In this document: piece after piece, positions 50,632 to 59,937 of the stretch
Position numbering within the stretch: the stretch's first letter is position 1
Layout: the number at the start of each line of letters is the position of its first letter
Source of the DNA: Cohnella rhizosphaerae
GTDB lineage: Bacteria > Bacillota > Bacilli > Paenibacillales > Paenibacillaceae
Assembly (NCBI RefSeq): GCF_029525575.1
Contig: NZ_JAPDIA010000008.1
Location: 1,054,001 to 1,118,000, forward strand
Length of the DNA: 64,000 nt
Direction: 5' to 3'
Program-made: the position numbers and the translations under genes
The notes under the pieces: generated by a model
Database searches by the model: none
Told to the model about the DNA's origin: nothing
What the model saw: only the letters and a program-made list of their open reading frames with translations

Positions 50632-51663
50632 TTAAAGCCTGACCGGCGCGCCGCTCTTGATCGACGCGTTGCCGGCCTCGACGACGCGCACGGCCATCTT
50701 GCCGTCATGCCCCGTCACGCGGGGCGGACGGCCTTCCAATATCGCGGCGACGAAGTCGGTATCCTCGGCGAGATATGCTTCCTTGAAAAGCGAACGCCAG
50801 CTGTTCATGAACGGCCGTCGAAGCAGCCGGTCCGGCCCTGCGACGATCGTCGTCTTCTCGTGCGTCTGACCGAGGAAGATGACGCCCTCGGTGCCGAGAA
50901 TCTCGACGCGGCTGTCGTAGCCGTAGCGGACGGCGACCGCGCCGTCGATGCTGGCCTGCGCGCCGCTCGCGAAGCGGGCCGTGAGCGAGACGTTGTCGTA
51001 AAAGTCCGGGTAGTCGGCCGCGACATGCCGGTTGCGATAATTGCCGCCGATCGCGTACACCTCCGACACCTCCGAGCCCGAGAACCAGCGGATCGTGTCG
51101 ATGTCATGGCTGTTGACCTCGGCGAGCGGACCGTTGCTCTTGGCGAGGTCGTACATCCAGGGCATCGGCTGGCTCGGTCCGCGCGTCAGCGACTTGACGA
51201 GCACGACCTCGCCGATCGCGCCTTCGTCGATCGCCCGCTTCGCTTCGACGAAGCTTTCGTCGAAGCGTCTCATGAAGGCGACCTGCAGCGTGACGCCGGC
51301 CGTCTCGCATGCCGCGATCATGTCGTCGCATTCGCGAACGCTGATCGCCATCGGTTTTTCGCAGAGCACATGTTTACCCGCCTGCGCGGCAGCTACGACG
51401 ATATCGCGGTGATAAATCGTCGGCGTCACGACGACGACGGCGTCGATCTCCGCATCTAAGAGCGCTTGCCTGTAGTCCGTGTAGTACCGGTCGATTCCGA
51501 GCTCCTTTGCCGCCGAAGCGGCCGTTTCTTCGATCGGATCGACGACGGCGACGAGCCTGGCGAACGGCACGTTTTTACGGAAGTTGGCGGCGTGGATCAT
51601 GCCCGCTCTCCCCGCCCCGATCACGCAGACGCCGATTTCCCTTTTTTTCATAATCCCATTCAC
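50632..51663 (-). CDS. Gfo/Idh/MocA-family oxidoreductase
   Basis: 343 residues. N-terminal NAD(P)-binding GVCVIGAGRAGMIHAANF, the HVLCEKPMAIS motif (catalytic Lys) and the C-terminal beta-sheet domain with DIDTIRWFSGSEV are typical; members include inositol 2-dehydrogenase and glucose-fructose oxidoreductase. It is the first gene of the leftward operon. The start may be ATG 51663 or ATG 51651. The divergent intergenic region holds three 10-bp direct repeats. Confidence 0.9.
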   Translation of the reverse strand: MNGIMKKREIGVCVIGAGRAGMIHAANFRKNVPFARLVAVVDPIEETAASAAKELGIDRYYTDYRQALLDAEIDAVVVVTPTIYHRDIVVAAAQAGKHVLCEKPMAISVRECDDMIAACETAGVTLQVAFMRRFDESFVEAKRAIDEGAIGEVVLVKSLTRGPSQPMPWMYDLAKSNGPLAEVNSHDIDTIRWFSGSEVSEVYAIGGNYRNRHVAADYPDFYDNVSLTARFASGAQASIDGAVAVRYGYDSRVEILGTEGVIFLGQTHEKTTIVAGPDRLLRRPFMNSWRSLFKEAYLAEDTDFVAAILEGRPPRVTGHDGKMAVRVVEAGNASIKSGAPVRL

Positions 51664-51700
51664 CCGCTTTGAGGAATCAATTAATATTCAGATTGCGAAT

Positions 51701-51730
51701 CATTGTCCTTCATTGCCGTTCATTGTCGTT
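51701..51730. promoter_or_regulatory. Three 10-bp direct repeats, candidate DeoR operator
   Basis: CATTGTCCTT, CATTGCCGTT and CATTGTCGTT stand head to tail with exact 10-bp spacing, one helical turn, 38 bp upstream of the Gfo/Idh/MocA gene and between it and the divergent DeoR gene. Such direct half-sites are known for DeoR-family tetramers. A TATAAT at 51796-51801 may be the -10 element for the rightward regulator gene. Confidence 0.55.
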
Positions 51731-51881
51731 TTCTTTGAAAATGAAAAGGTTCAACACAGAATTCAACTAAATAACAATCGTTTTCTGTTATATAGTATAA
51801 TTGAGAACAACCGCTTGCTTGATTGATCATTTTTGCGATCGGGCGCCGATATTTGCGAGAATCATTCAACCTCGAAGGAAG

Positions 51882-52688
51882 ATGGCCATGAACGAAGGAA
51901 ATACGGACGTCCTGTTCGCGGAAGAGCGGCAGGCGGCAATCGCCAAAATGGTGCAGGAGCTGGGGAAAGTACGCGTACCCGACCTCGTGGCCTTCTTCAA
52001 GATGTCGCCGGCTACGATCCGGGGCGACCTGCGGGATCTTGAAGCCAAAGGGTTGATCAAGCGCACGCACGGCGGCGCGATACCGGGCGACGCCCCGCCA
52101 GTCGGGTTCGAGCCTGACAATACGGACAAGACGGCAAAAGCGCTGCCTTTGAAGCAGGCGATTGCCAAAAGGGCTGCAGGCCTGGTCGAGGACGGCGATA
52201 TTATCCTCTTGGACGCCGGCATTACGACCAAAGCGATGTGCGAATACCTGCAGGAAAAACAGAACCTGACCGTCCTCGTCAACGACATCGAGATCGCCTC
52301 GATGCTCGAGCATTTCGACAACGTGTCCGTCGTCCTCATCGGCGGCCTGCTGCGCCGCGGTTTTCATTGCACGGTCGGCCCTTTTGCCGTCAAGCTGCTC
52401 TCCGAACTGAACGTGGACAAGACGTTCCTCGGCACGAACGCTTTCAGCGTACGCAAGGGCTGCACGACGCCGGACATGAATCAGGCCGAGGTCAAGCGAA
52501 CGATGATCCGTATTGCGACGCAGGTCGTCCTTCTGTGCGACAGCGCCAAGATCGGCAAAAATTCGTTCGTGCAATTCGCCGACCCCGGCGAGATCGATCT
52601 GGTGATCACCGACAGCCGGATCTCCGCACAGCACCTGCGAGAAATGACCGAAGCGGGCTTGGAGGTGATGGTTGAGCACGTCGGCTGA
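51882..52688 (+). CDS. DeoR-family transcriptional regulator of the sugar operon
   Basis: 268 residues. The HTH signature MSPATIRGDLRDLEAKGLIKRTHGG is followed by the sensor domain with DIILLDAGITTKAM, VVLIGGLLRRGF and the tail IDLVITDSRISAQHLREMTE. DeoR sensors bind phosphorylated sugars. ATG 51882 with AAGGAAG upstream is preferred (51888 also possible). It is divergent from the eight-gene sugar operon, its probable target, and shares the 218-bp control region with it. Confidence 0.88.
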   Translation: MAMNEGNTDVLFAEERQAAIAKMVQELGKVRVPDLVAFFKMSPATIRGDLRDLEAKGLIKRTHGGAIPGDAPPVGFEPDNTDKTAKALPLKQAIAKRAAGLVEDGDIILLDAGITTKAMCEYLQEKQNLTVLVNDIEIASMLEHFDNVSVVLIGGLLRRGFHCTVGPFAVKLLSELNVDKTFLGTNAFSVRKGCTTPDMNQAEVKRTMIRIATQVVLLCDSAKIGKNSFVQFADPGEIDLVITDSRISAQHLREMTEAGLEVMVEHVG

Positions 52689-52765
52689 AGATGGCTGCCG
52701 CGCGCAAGACCAAAAGTGCTATTTGGAGTTCTCACACAGTCCGGTAAAAAGGTGCTGCAAAGGGC

Positions 52766-52796
52766 AAAAAACCGCCGGGGCAATCGCCCTGACGGT
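52766..52796 (-). terminator. Terminator of the erythromycin-esterase-like gene
   Basis: Minus strand: ACCGTCAGGGC-gatt-GCCCCGGCGGT then TTTTTT. It may also stop rightward transcripts from the DeoR gene. Confidence 0.8.
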
Positions 52797-52870
52797 CTAC
52801 TTTAACCTTTATCTGCGCTTTCCGCTTTCCGCTTTCCGCTTCCTGCGTCTATTTGCGTTTGCCCTGCCGG

Positions 52871-54142
52871 CTAGTTAAGGACCTCTTCTACTGCAAGCGG
52901 CGTCAGCGCGGTCGTCCGATCGAGGAATATAAAAGCGTCGTACCGCTCCGCCAGCTTGGTTGGCACATAATTGCCCCGCTCGAATTCGGGATCATAAACG
53001 ACGCCGATGGCGCGATGTCCCACCGGCGCTTCGCGCAGAACTTGCTCGGCATCGTCGAGCATGAGCAGCTTGTCGGAAGGCTCGATCCGGTGGAGCAGCT
53101 CTTCGAGGCTTCCCGGCTGCGCAGGAGGAACCTTCATCGCCTCCTGCGGACGTCCCCAGGCGCGCCCTGCGATCACGGTGCCTTCATAGGTGCCGAACCC
53201 GACCGCATAAACCTCCGTGCCGTAAGATTCGCGGAGCAGCTGTCCCACGTTCACCATGCCTTCTTCGCTCATGTCCGTCGCGCGCGCGTCGCCTATATGG
53301 GTATTGTGCGCCCACACGATGGCCCGCGCCGCAGGTCCGTGAAAGGCCAGGAGACGTTCAAGCGCCGCAACCATGTGCCGATCGCGCACGTTCCAGGATT
53401 GCGCATCGTTACGGATCATCGTTCTGTAGTAATCCTCCGCGCCCTTGACCGCGAGCGCGTTCAACTCGGCGGCAAGCTCTTCCTCGCGATCTCCCGGGTC
53501 GGCGGTCCGCCATCTGTCCTGGAGCTTGCGAAGCAGCTCGACGACTTCGTCCTCGCAGCCCTCGCCGTAGAAGTTGGCCGCGAGGCCGTACTGCTGCGCC
53601 TCTTGCCCGTGAGGCTCGAAGCACGCGAAGGCGCGTCTGGCCGCTTGCAGATCCGCGCCGTCCTTTTGCCCGAGGTACTTCAGGATCTCCTCCATCGACT
53701 CCCACAAGCTGTACAGATCGATGCCGTAAAAACCGACCTTGTCTTCCGCGGCTTTGCCGTCGTTGAACACGCGCAGCCAATCGGCGAAAGCGGCGACCTC
53801 GCGATTCGCCCACATCCAGCTCGGCCAGCGCGCGAAGTGCCGCAGGGCTTCGGCCGCGATCGTCCCTGCCGCCTCGTCCCCTTTTACATAACGGTTCAGC
53901 ACGTAACAGGACGGCCAATCCCCTTCGACCGCGACGAACTTGAAGCCTTTCTCCACGATCAGGCGCTTGGACAGCTCCGCCCGCTCGGCGTAAAACGCAG
54001 ACGTACCGTGCGATGCTTCGCCGATCAATGCGAATCTCGCTTCGCCGGCGCGATCCACGAGCGCCTCCGCGTACGCGGCGCCGGTAAAGGGCGTCGCATG
54101 CCGCTCCAGCGCCTGAAGCGTTTCGAATTCATTTTTGCGCAT
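52871..54142 (-). CDS. Erythromycin esterase family protein
   Basis: 423 residues. Family motifs: IGEASHGTSAFYAERAE (with the catalytic-type His and Glu), VAVEGDWPSCYVLNRY, FYGIDLYSLWESM and AIVWAHNTHIGDARATDM. EreA/EreB hydrolyse macrolide lactones, but most chromosomal homologues have no proven resistance role; some act on other esters. It is 56 bp downstream of the threonine-aldolase-like gene and likely co-transcribed. Resistance should not be assumed from family alone. Confidence 0.87.
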   Translation of the reverse strand: MRKNEFETLQALERHATPFTGAAYAEALVDRAGEARFALIGEASHGTSAFYAERAELSKRLIVEKGFKFVAVEGDWPSCYVLNRYVKGDEAAGTIAAEALRHFARWPSWMWANREVAAFADWLRVFNDGKAAEDKVGFYGIDLYSLWESMEEILKYLGQKDGADLQAARRAFACFEPHGQEAQQYGLAANFYGEGCEDEVVELLRKLQDRWRTADPGDREEELAAELNALAVKGAEDYYRTMIRNDAQSWNVRDRHMVAALERLLAFHGPAARAIVWAHNTHIGDARATDMSEEGMVNVGQLLRESYGTEVYAVGFGTYEGTVIAGRAWGRPQEAMKVPPAQPGSLEELLHRIEPSDKLLMLDDAEQVLREAPVGHRAIGVVYDPEFERGNYVPTKLAERYDAFIFLDRTTALTPLAVEEVLN

Positions 54143-54198
54143 ACCGGTCTCCCTCGCTTAGAAACGATCGGCAATCCCGTTTAGCATGCGCGTTGTCA

Positions 54199-55305
54199 TT
54201 AAGCCCGATACCCGCCTTCCTTCAGCTTATGCCCAAGCAGCGAGAAAGCAGAGCGCAGCCGATCCTCGGGCACGGCCGCATAGCGGTCGCCGATGGTCGC
54301 TTCAAAGCCGCTGCCCCCGTCGTCAAGCGCCTTGACCCAGGCGGACAGGCCTACGCCGGTCTCCTCGGCGACGCCGGCCAAGATCGATTCCAGCGCTTCC
54401 TTGGACACGTCCGCATGGACGTGGAACATGTTGGACGCCGGCACCGCCGGAACGGTGCGTATCGTATCGGCGCAGCCGTTGTACATTTCCGCCAGCGCCA
54501 TCGCTTCCTCGTAGTATTGCGCCATTTTGCCGATGCGCTTGTCGAAGTAGTAATCCGAGCTGATGACGTACGGATACAGACTGATCAGGTCCCCGCCATG
54601 CCGCCGTTTCCAAACTTTAGAACGCTCGGTCAGCGCCGGTTCTCCCGCCAGTATCGCGCCGGCGACGCCGCCGAGCCCTTTATAAAACGACACGTACGCG
54701 CTGTCGAACAGCGCGCAGATTTCGGCGGCCGACTTTTCGTAATGAGGCAAAATCTCGAACAAACGCGCGCCGTCCAGATGAAGCCTGATCCCGCGGCTGC
54801 GGCAGTAGGCCGAGATTTCCTCAAGCTCCGCATACGGCGGCAGCTGGCCGCCGATCTCCCGCTGGGGCAGCTCGAGCAGCAGGCAGGCCGCGTCATCCTC
54901 CAAGTCCCGAACGTCTTCGGGACGGATGAGCCGATCCCGATCGGCCAGCAGCACGGTCTCGATCCGATGCAGCGCCTTCAGGCCGTCCTCCTCGTAGAGC
55001 TCCAGATGACTAAGCGGGTGGTAAGCGACCTTGCGCTTCCCCGTCTCGTCGCAATGAATCCGCAGCGCGATCTGCTGCGCCATCGTTCCGCTCGGGAAGA
55101 AGACGGCCTCCGGCTTGCCCAGATAGGCGGCCATTTTCGCCTCAAATCGCTCGATCGTATCCCCTTTTCCGTACATATCGCTTGCCGTATCCCCGTCCGT
55201 TCCTTCCAGCGATTCCAGCAAAACCCGAACGTTGCGCTTGCCGTGGCCGACGACCGGATACTTGCAGTTTTGGAATGCATCCGCCAAAGTCATGCTGTCT
55301 TTCAT
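54199..55305 (-). CDS. PLP-dependent threonine-aldolase/beta-eliminating-lyase family enzyme
   Basis: 368 residues of fold-type I. EAVFFPSGTMAQQIAL, HPLSHLELYEEDG, IRLHLDGARLFE (PLP-binding Asp) and SFYKGLGGVAGAIL with the Schiff-base Lys are visible. Low-specificity L-threonine aldolase makes glycine and acetaldehyde from threonine. It is divergent from the glycine riboswitch and glycine-cleavage operon, so its product would feed that system. The exact amino-acid substrate is inferred from context. Confidence 0.85.
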   Translation of the reverse strand: MKDSMTLADAFQNCKYPVVGHGKRNVRVLLESLEGTDGDTASDMYGKGDTIERFEAKMAAYLGKPEAVFFPSGTMAQQIALRIHCDETGKRKVAYHPLSHLELYEEDGLKALHRIETVLLADRDRLIRPEDVRDLEDDAACLLLELPQREIGGQLPPYAELEEISAYCRSRGIRLHLDGARLFEILPHYEKSAAEICALFDSAYVSFYKGLGGVAGAILAGEPALTERSKVWKRRHGGDLISLYPYVISSDYYFDKRIGKMAQYYEEAMALAEMYNGCADTIRTVPAVPASNMFHVHADVSKEALESILAGVAEETGVGLSAWVKALDDGGSGFEATIGDRYAAVPEDRLRSAFSLLGHKLKEGGYRA

Positions 55306-55356
55306 GTCGATGCCTCCCTGATTTTCGATTATCCTAGTATATCATGCAATTTATCG

Positions 55357-55386
55357 TTGACACTTCCTCCCAGACTCATGTATGAA
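55357..55386 (+). promoter_or_regulatory. Sigma-A-type promoter of the glycine-cleavage operon
   Basis: TTGACA at 55357-55362 and TATGAA at 55381-55386 with an 18-base spacer, about 40 bp before the first glycine aptamer. Confidence 0.65.
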
Positions 55387-55424
55387 TAGACTGTACGTAT
55401 AAACGCATAGATGCGGATGATGGC

Positions 55425-55631
55425 AACGGGAGAGATCGCCCACGACGTATTTGGAGGCGGCGCCGAAGGAGTAACCCTTTAACCAGGAGAATCTCTCAGG
55501 CAAAAGGACCTTTGCCGGACGCGACTCTGGAGAGCATTCCGCGGCGAGATGCGGGATCACCCACGGGGAAACTTAGCGTCGGGCCGAACGTCAAGCCGGA
55601 ACTAAGGTAACTCTCAGGTACAAAGGACAGA
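55425..55631 (+). ncRNA. Tandem glycine riboswitch
   Basis: Two aptamers in series. The first holds ACGGGAGAGAT, GCCGAAGGAG and TCTCTCAGGCAAAAGGACC; after a short linker the second starts CTCTGGAGAGC and holds CACCCACGGGGAAACT and ACTCTCAGGTACAAAGGACAG. These are the consensus core elements of the gcvT RNA motif. Cooperative glycine binding normally turns on the downstream glycine-cleavage genes. Location upstream of gcvT agrees. Confidence 0.95.
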
Positions 55632-55697
55632 GCGAAAAGAGGACGCAGGCAGCTTCGGCTGGGGGCGCGCTTTCTTTTTGCGGCTGTCCTTTTTTTG
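55622..55697 (+). terminator. Riboswitch expression platform, glycine-controlled terminator
   Basis: AAAGGACAG at 55622-55630, part of the last aptamer strand, can pair with CTGTCC(TTT) at 55684-55692, which is followed by TTTT. Pairing in the aptamer would prevent this stem, consistent with an ON switch. An inner hairpin GCAGC-ttcg-GCTG may stabilise the loop. Confidence 0.7.
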
Positions 55698-55777
55698 CGT
55701 CCATGCAAGTCCGGGCAAGTTAAGACGAATTCAGGCAAGTCTTACCGACACTTCGATCAAGGAGGCGAACGACGACA

Positions 55778-56890
55778 ATGACCGATTTGAAAAGGACACC
55801 GCTCTACCCGCATTATGCCGAGCTTCCCGGCGTGCGTTGCATCGATTTCGGCGGCTGGGAGCTTCCCGTGCAATTTTCGGGCATTCAGAGGGAGCACGAC
55901 GCGGTACGGCAGCACGCCGGTCTGTTCGATGTCTCCCATATGGGAGAGTTTATCGTGACGGGCGGGGCCGCGGAGCGCTTTTTACAGCGGCTGACGACGA
56001 ACGACGTCTCGAAGCTCGCCGACGGCCAGGCGCAGTATACGCTCATGTGCAATCCGGAAGGCGGCGTCGTGGACGACCTGCTCGTTTATCGGATCGCGGC
56101 GGATCGCTATATGGCCGTCGTCAACGCGTCCAACATCGACAAGGACTTCGAATGGATGCGCGCCCAGCTGCCCGAAGGCGCCATGCTCGAAAACGCATCG
56201 GACCGTCTCGCCCTGCTCGCCCTTCAGGGCCCTCGCGCCGCAGACATTCTCCAGGCAGCCGGCGCCTCGCAGGACGTGCTGGCGCTTCCCGCCTTCCGCT
56301 TCAAGGACGACACCCCGATCGCCGGCGCCGGCGCGTTGGTCTCCAGGACCGGTTATACCGGCGAGGACGGCTTCGAGATCTACGTGTCCGCCGACCGGGC
56401 GGGAGACGTCTGGCAAGCGCTGATGGCGGCCGGCGAGCCGTTCGGTCTCGTGCCCGCCGGACTTGGCGCCCGCGATACGCTCCGCTTCGAAGCGCGTCTG
56501 CCGCTTTACGGGCAGGAGCTTTCGGACGCGATCAGCCCGCTGGAAGCGGGCGTCGGCATTTTCGTCAAGCTGGACAAGGACGACTTCATCGGCAAGGACG
56601 CGCTGGTCAGACAGAAGGAAGCGGGTTTGCCCCGCAAGCTAGTCGGCATCGAGATGATCGATAGAGGCATCCCCCGCTCCCACTATCCCGTCTTCGCGGG
56701 AGAGACGCGAATCGGCGAAGTCACGACGGGAACCCAATCCCCGACGCTGAAGCGCAGCCTGGGTCTCGCGCTGATCGATTCGGCGCACGCGGCGCCCGGA
56801 ACCGCGGTCGAAGTCGAGATTCGCGGCAAAAGGCTGAAGGCGGAAGTGATCAAGACACCTTTTTACAAACGAACGCACAAGGAGCGCTAA
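55778..56890 (+). CDS. gcvT: Glycine cleavage system T protein (aminomethyltransferase)
   Basis: 370 residues, standard length. LPVQFSGIQREHDAVRQHAG, FDVSHMGEFIVTG, NGGVVDDL-type (EGGVVDDLLVYR), RTGYTGEDGFEIY and GLGARDTLRFEARLPLYG are diagnostic of GcvT, which transfers the aminomethyl carbon to tetrahydrofolate. ATG 55778 has GGAGG upstream. First gene of gcvT-gcvPA-gcvPB under the glycine riboswitch. gcvH is not in the window. Confidence 0.96.
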   Translation: MTDLKRTPLYPHYAELPGVRCIDFGGWELPVQFSGIQREHDAVRQHAGLFDVSHMGEFIVTGGAAERFLQRLTTNDVSKLADGQAQYTLMCNPEGGVVDDLLVYRIAADRYMAVVNASNIDKDFEWMRAQLPEGAMLENASDRLALLALQGPRAADILQAAGASQDVLALPAFRFKDDTPIAGAGALVSRTGYTGEDGFEIYVSADRAGDVWQALMAAGEPFGLVPAGLGARDTLRFEARLPLYGQELSDAISPLEAGVGIFVKLDKDDFIGKDALVRQKEAGLPRKLVGIEMIDRGIPRSHYPVFAGETRIGEVTTGTQSPTLKRSLGLALIDSAHAAPGTAVEVEIRGKRLKAEVIKTPFYKRTHKER

Positions 56891-56896
56891 AGGACC

Positions 56897-58256
56897 ATGA
56901 CGAATCTCCATCGATACATCCCGATGACCGAGCAGGATCAGACCGACATGCTGGCGACGATCGGCGTCTCGTCCGTTGACGCGCTCTTCCGCGACATTCC
57001 GGAGGCGATCCGGTACCGCGGGACGCTGCCGATGTCCGGCGCGCTCGACGAGTTTTCGCTGCTCGAGCACATGAAGGCGCTGGCCGGACGCAACGCGGAT
57101 ACCGACCGCTACAAGAGCTTCCTCGGCGCCGGCATTTACGACCATCACGTTCCCGTCGTTATTAACCACATGATCTCGCGCTCCGAATTTTATACCGCCT
57201 ACACCCCCCTATCAGCCGGAAATCAGCCAGGGCGAGCTGCAAGCGATATTCGAGTTTCAATCGTACATTTGCGAGCTGACCGGCATGAAGGTCGCCAACG
57301 CCAGCATGTACGACGGCGTCACCGCGCTGTCCGAAGCGGGCGCGCTCGCCGCCGGCGCCACCCGGCGCAAGCAGCTGCTGGTCTCCCGCGCCGTCCACCC
57401 GGAAGCGCGCGAAGCGCTTCGCACGATGGCTCGCGGGCTCAACCTGGACATCGCCGAGATCGGCTTCGCGAACGGCGTCACCGACCTCGACGCGCTGCGC
57501 GAAGCGATCACGGACGATACGGCCGCCGTGCTCGTGCAATCGCCGAACTTCTTCGGCGCGATCGAGGACCTGGCCGCCATCGAGCCGATCGTCCACGGCG
57601 CCAAGGCACTGTTCGTCGTCAGCGCCAATCCGATGGCGCTCGGCCTGCTCGAGACGCCCGGCAAGCTCGGCGCGGACATCTGCGTCGGCGACGCGCAGCC
57701 GCTCGGCATCTCGCAATCGCTCGGCGGCCCGACCTGCGGCTTCTTCGCCGTCGCGGAGCCGCTCATGCGCCGCATGCCTGGCCGGATCGTCGGCCAGACG
57801 ACCGACATCGACGGCAAGCGCGGCTTCGTGCTGACGCTCCAGGCCCGCGAGCAGCATATTCGCCGCGAGAAGGCGACGTCCAACATCTGCTCCAACCAGG
57901 CGCTGCTCGCGCTTTGCGCCTCGATCTATTTGTCGACGATGGGCAAGCAAGGACTGATCGATGCCGCCAACTTGAATTTGCAGAAGGCGCACTACGCGGC
58001 GGGCGAGCTGGCGAAGCGCGGCTTCGCGCTGCCGTTCGGCGCACCGTTCTTTAACGAGTTCGTCGTAAAGCTGCCGGCAGGCGTCTCCGTTCAAGCGACG
58101 AATCTCAAGCTGCTGGAAGCCGGCTTCCTCGGCGGGTATGATCTCGGCATCGCGTATCCGGAGCTATCGGGTCATATGTTGGTTGCCGTTACCGAAAAAC
58201 GAACGCGCCAGGAGATCGACAGCTTCGCAGCCAAATTGGAGGAGGTGGCCGTATGA
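56897..58256 (+). CDS. gcvPA: Glycine dehydrogenase (decarboxylating) subunit 1 (one homopolymer frameshift)
   Basis: About 452 residues after shortening C6 at 57204-57209 to five, which restores FYTAYTPYQPEISQGELQ. The frame before (HRYIPMTEQDQTDMLATIGV) and after (GMKVANASMYDGVTALSEA, ADICVGDAQPLGI) both match the N-terminal half of P protein. With GcvPB it forms the PLP enzyme that decarboxylates glycine. The stop overlaps the gcvPB start (ATGA). Confidence 0.93.
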
Positions 58257-59743
58257 CCGCATCGACGAGTGCAAGTCCGAATGCAGCACCGACTGAAAAA
58301 GCGTTGATCTTTGAACTGAGCAAGCCGGGCCGCGTCGCTTATTCGCTGCCGCCGTGCGACGTGCCGGAGGTGCCGGCCGCCGAGTTGATTCCCGCTTCCC
58401 TGCTGCGCGAGACGCCGGCCGCGCTGCCCGAAGTGTACGAAGTCGACGTCATCCGCCACTACACCGCACTGTCCCGCCGCAACTTCGGCGTCGACAACGG
58501 CTTCTACCCGCTCGGCTCCTGCACGATGAAGTACAACCCGAAGATCAACGAAGATACCGCCCGCTTCCCCGGTTTCGCGAAGATCCATCCTTATCAGCCG
58601 GAGGAGAGCATCCAGGGCGCGCTGGAGCTGCTGTACACGCTGCAATGCGATCTCGCCGCCCTCACCGGCATGGATCAGGTGACGCTCCAGCCTGCCGCAG
58701 GCGCCCACGGCGAGTGGACCGGACTCATGATGATCCGCGCCTACCACGAGAGCCGCGGCGAGCATCGCACGAAGGTCATCGTGCCCGATTCCTCGCACGG
58801 CACGAACCCGGCGAGCGCCACGGTCGCCGGGTTCGAGACGGTCACGATCAAATCCGACGAACGCGGGATGGTCGATCTGGAGGCGCTGCGCGCGGCCGTC
58901 GGGGCCGACACCGCGGCGCTCATGCTGACCAATCCGAGCACGCTCGGCCTGTTCGAGGAGCAGATCGTCGAGATCGCCGCGATCGTCCACGAGGCGGGCG
59001 GTCTGCTGTACTACGACGGCGCGAACGCCAATGCCATCATGGGCATCGCGCGGCCGGGGGATATGGGCTTCGACGTCGTGCACTTGAACCTGCACAAGAC
59101 GATGAGCACGCCGCACGGCGGCGGCGGGCCGGGCGCCGGTCCGGTCGGCGTGAAAAGCAGGCTGATGCCCTTTCTCCCGAAGCCGCTCGTCGCACGCCGC
59201 GATGACGGCACGTATTTCTTCGACTACGATCTTCCTCGATCGATCGGTCGCGTGAAGGCGTATTACGGCAATTTCGGCATCCTTGTCCGCGCCTACACCT
59301 ACATTCGGACGTACGGACCGGAAGGCTTGCGCCGCGTGTCCGAATGCGCGGTGCTGAACGCCAACTATATGATGGCCCGCCTCGCGCCGCACTACGAGAT
59401 GCCCTACCCGGGCGTGTGCAAGCACGAGTTCGTCATGTCGGGCCGCGGTTTGAAGCCATTCGGCGTACGCACGCTCGACGTCGCCAAGCGGCTGCTCGAC
59501 TTCGGCTACCATCCGCCGACGATCTACTTCCCGCTTAACGTCGAGGAATGCATCATGATCGAGCCGACCGAGACCGAGAGCAAGGAGACGCTGGACGGCT
59601 TCATCGATACGATGATCCGGATCGCCGAGGAAGCCCGCACGAACCCGGAGCTCCTTCTGAACGCGCCTTACGGCACCGTCGTCCGCCGTCTCGACGAGAC
59701 GACCGCCGCCCGCAAGCCCGTGCTCAACTGCGCTTGCAGCTAA
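58253..59743 (+). CDS. gcvPB: Glycine dehydrogenase (decarboxylating) subunit 2
   Basis: 496 residues. FYPLGSCTMKYNPKINED, GAHGEWTGLMMIRAYH, DSSHGTNPASATVAGF and the PLP-lysine block HLNLHKTMSTPHGGGGPG are diagnostic. It binds PLP and acts with GcvPA. ATG 58253 overlaps the gcvPA stop. The frame is intact. The C-terminal tail (NCACS) is slightly extended. Confidence 0.96.
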   Translation: MTASTSASPNAAPTEKALIFELSKPGRVAYSLPPCDVPEVPAAELIPASLLRETPAALPEVYEVDVIRHYTALSRRNFGVDNGFYPLGSCTMKYNPKINEDTARFPGFAKIHPYQPEESIQGALELLYTLQCDLAALTGMDQVTLQPAAGAHGEWTGLMMIRAYHESRGEHRTKVIVPDSSHGTNPASATVAGFETVTIKSDERGMVDLEALRAAVGADTAALMLTNPSTLGLFEEQIVEIAAIVHEAGGLLYYDGANANAIMGIARPGDMGFDVVHLNLHKTMSTPHGGGGPGAGPVGVKSRLMPFLPKPLVARRDDGTYFFDYDLPRSIGRVKAYYGNFGILVRAYTYIRTYGPEGLRRVSECAVLNANYMMARLAPHYEMPYPGVCKHEFVMSGRGLKPFGVRTLDVAKRLLDFGYHPPTIYFPLNVEECIMIEPTETESKETLDGFIDTMIRIAEEARTNPELLLNAPYGTVVRRLDETTAARKPVLNCACS

Positions 59744-59800
59744 AGCCTGCGTCTCAGTCTTTAGTCTATAAGTCTGTCTGACATCCAGTCCGTCTGCCTG

Positions 59801-59842
59801 CGCGCAGCCCCTCCCTTTGCGGAGCGGCTGCGCGTTTGATTT
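59801..59842 (+). terminator. Intrinsic terminator of the glycine-cleavage operon
   Basis: CGCGCAGCC, 16-base loop with GGAG, GGCTGCGCG, then TTTGATTTATTT. Confidence 0.85.
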
Positions 59843-59937
59843 ATTTGGCATTGGACGACGCGCTGGAGGCGTTTTATGATGAGGGAAATGAGTCGACCGG
59901 TCGAACGAATCGCTTTTGAAGGAGGCAAATGGCAGGC

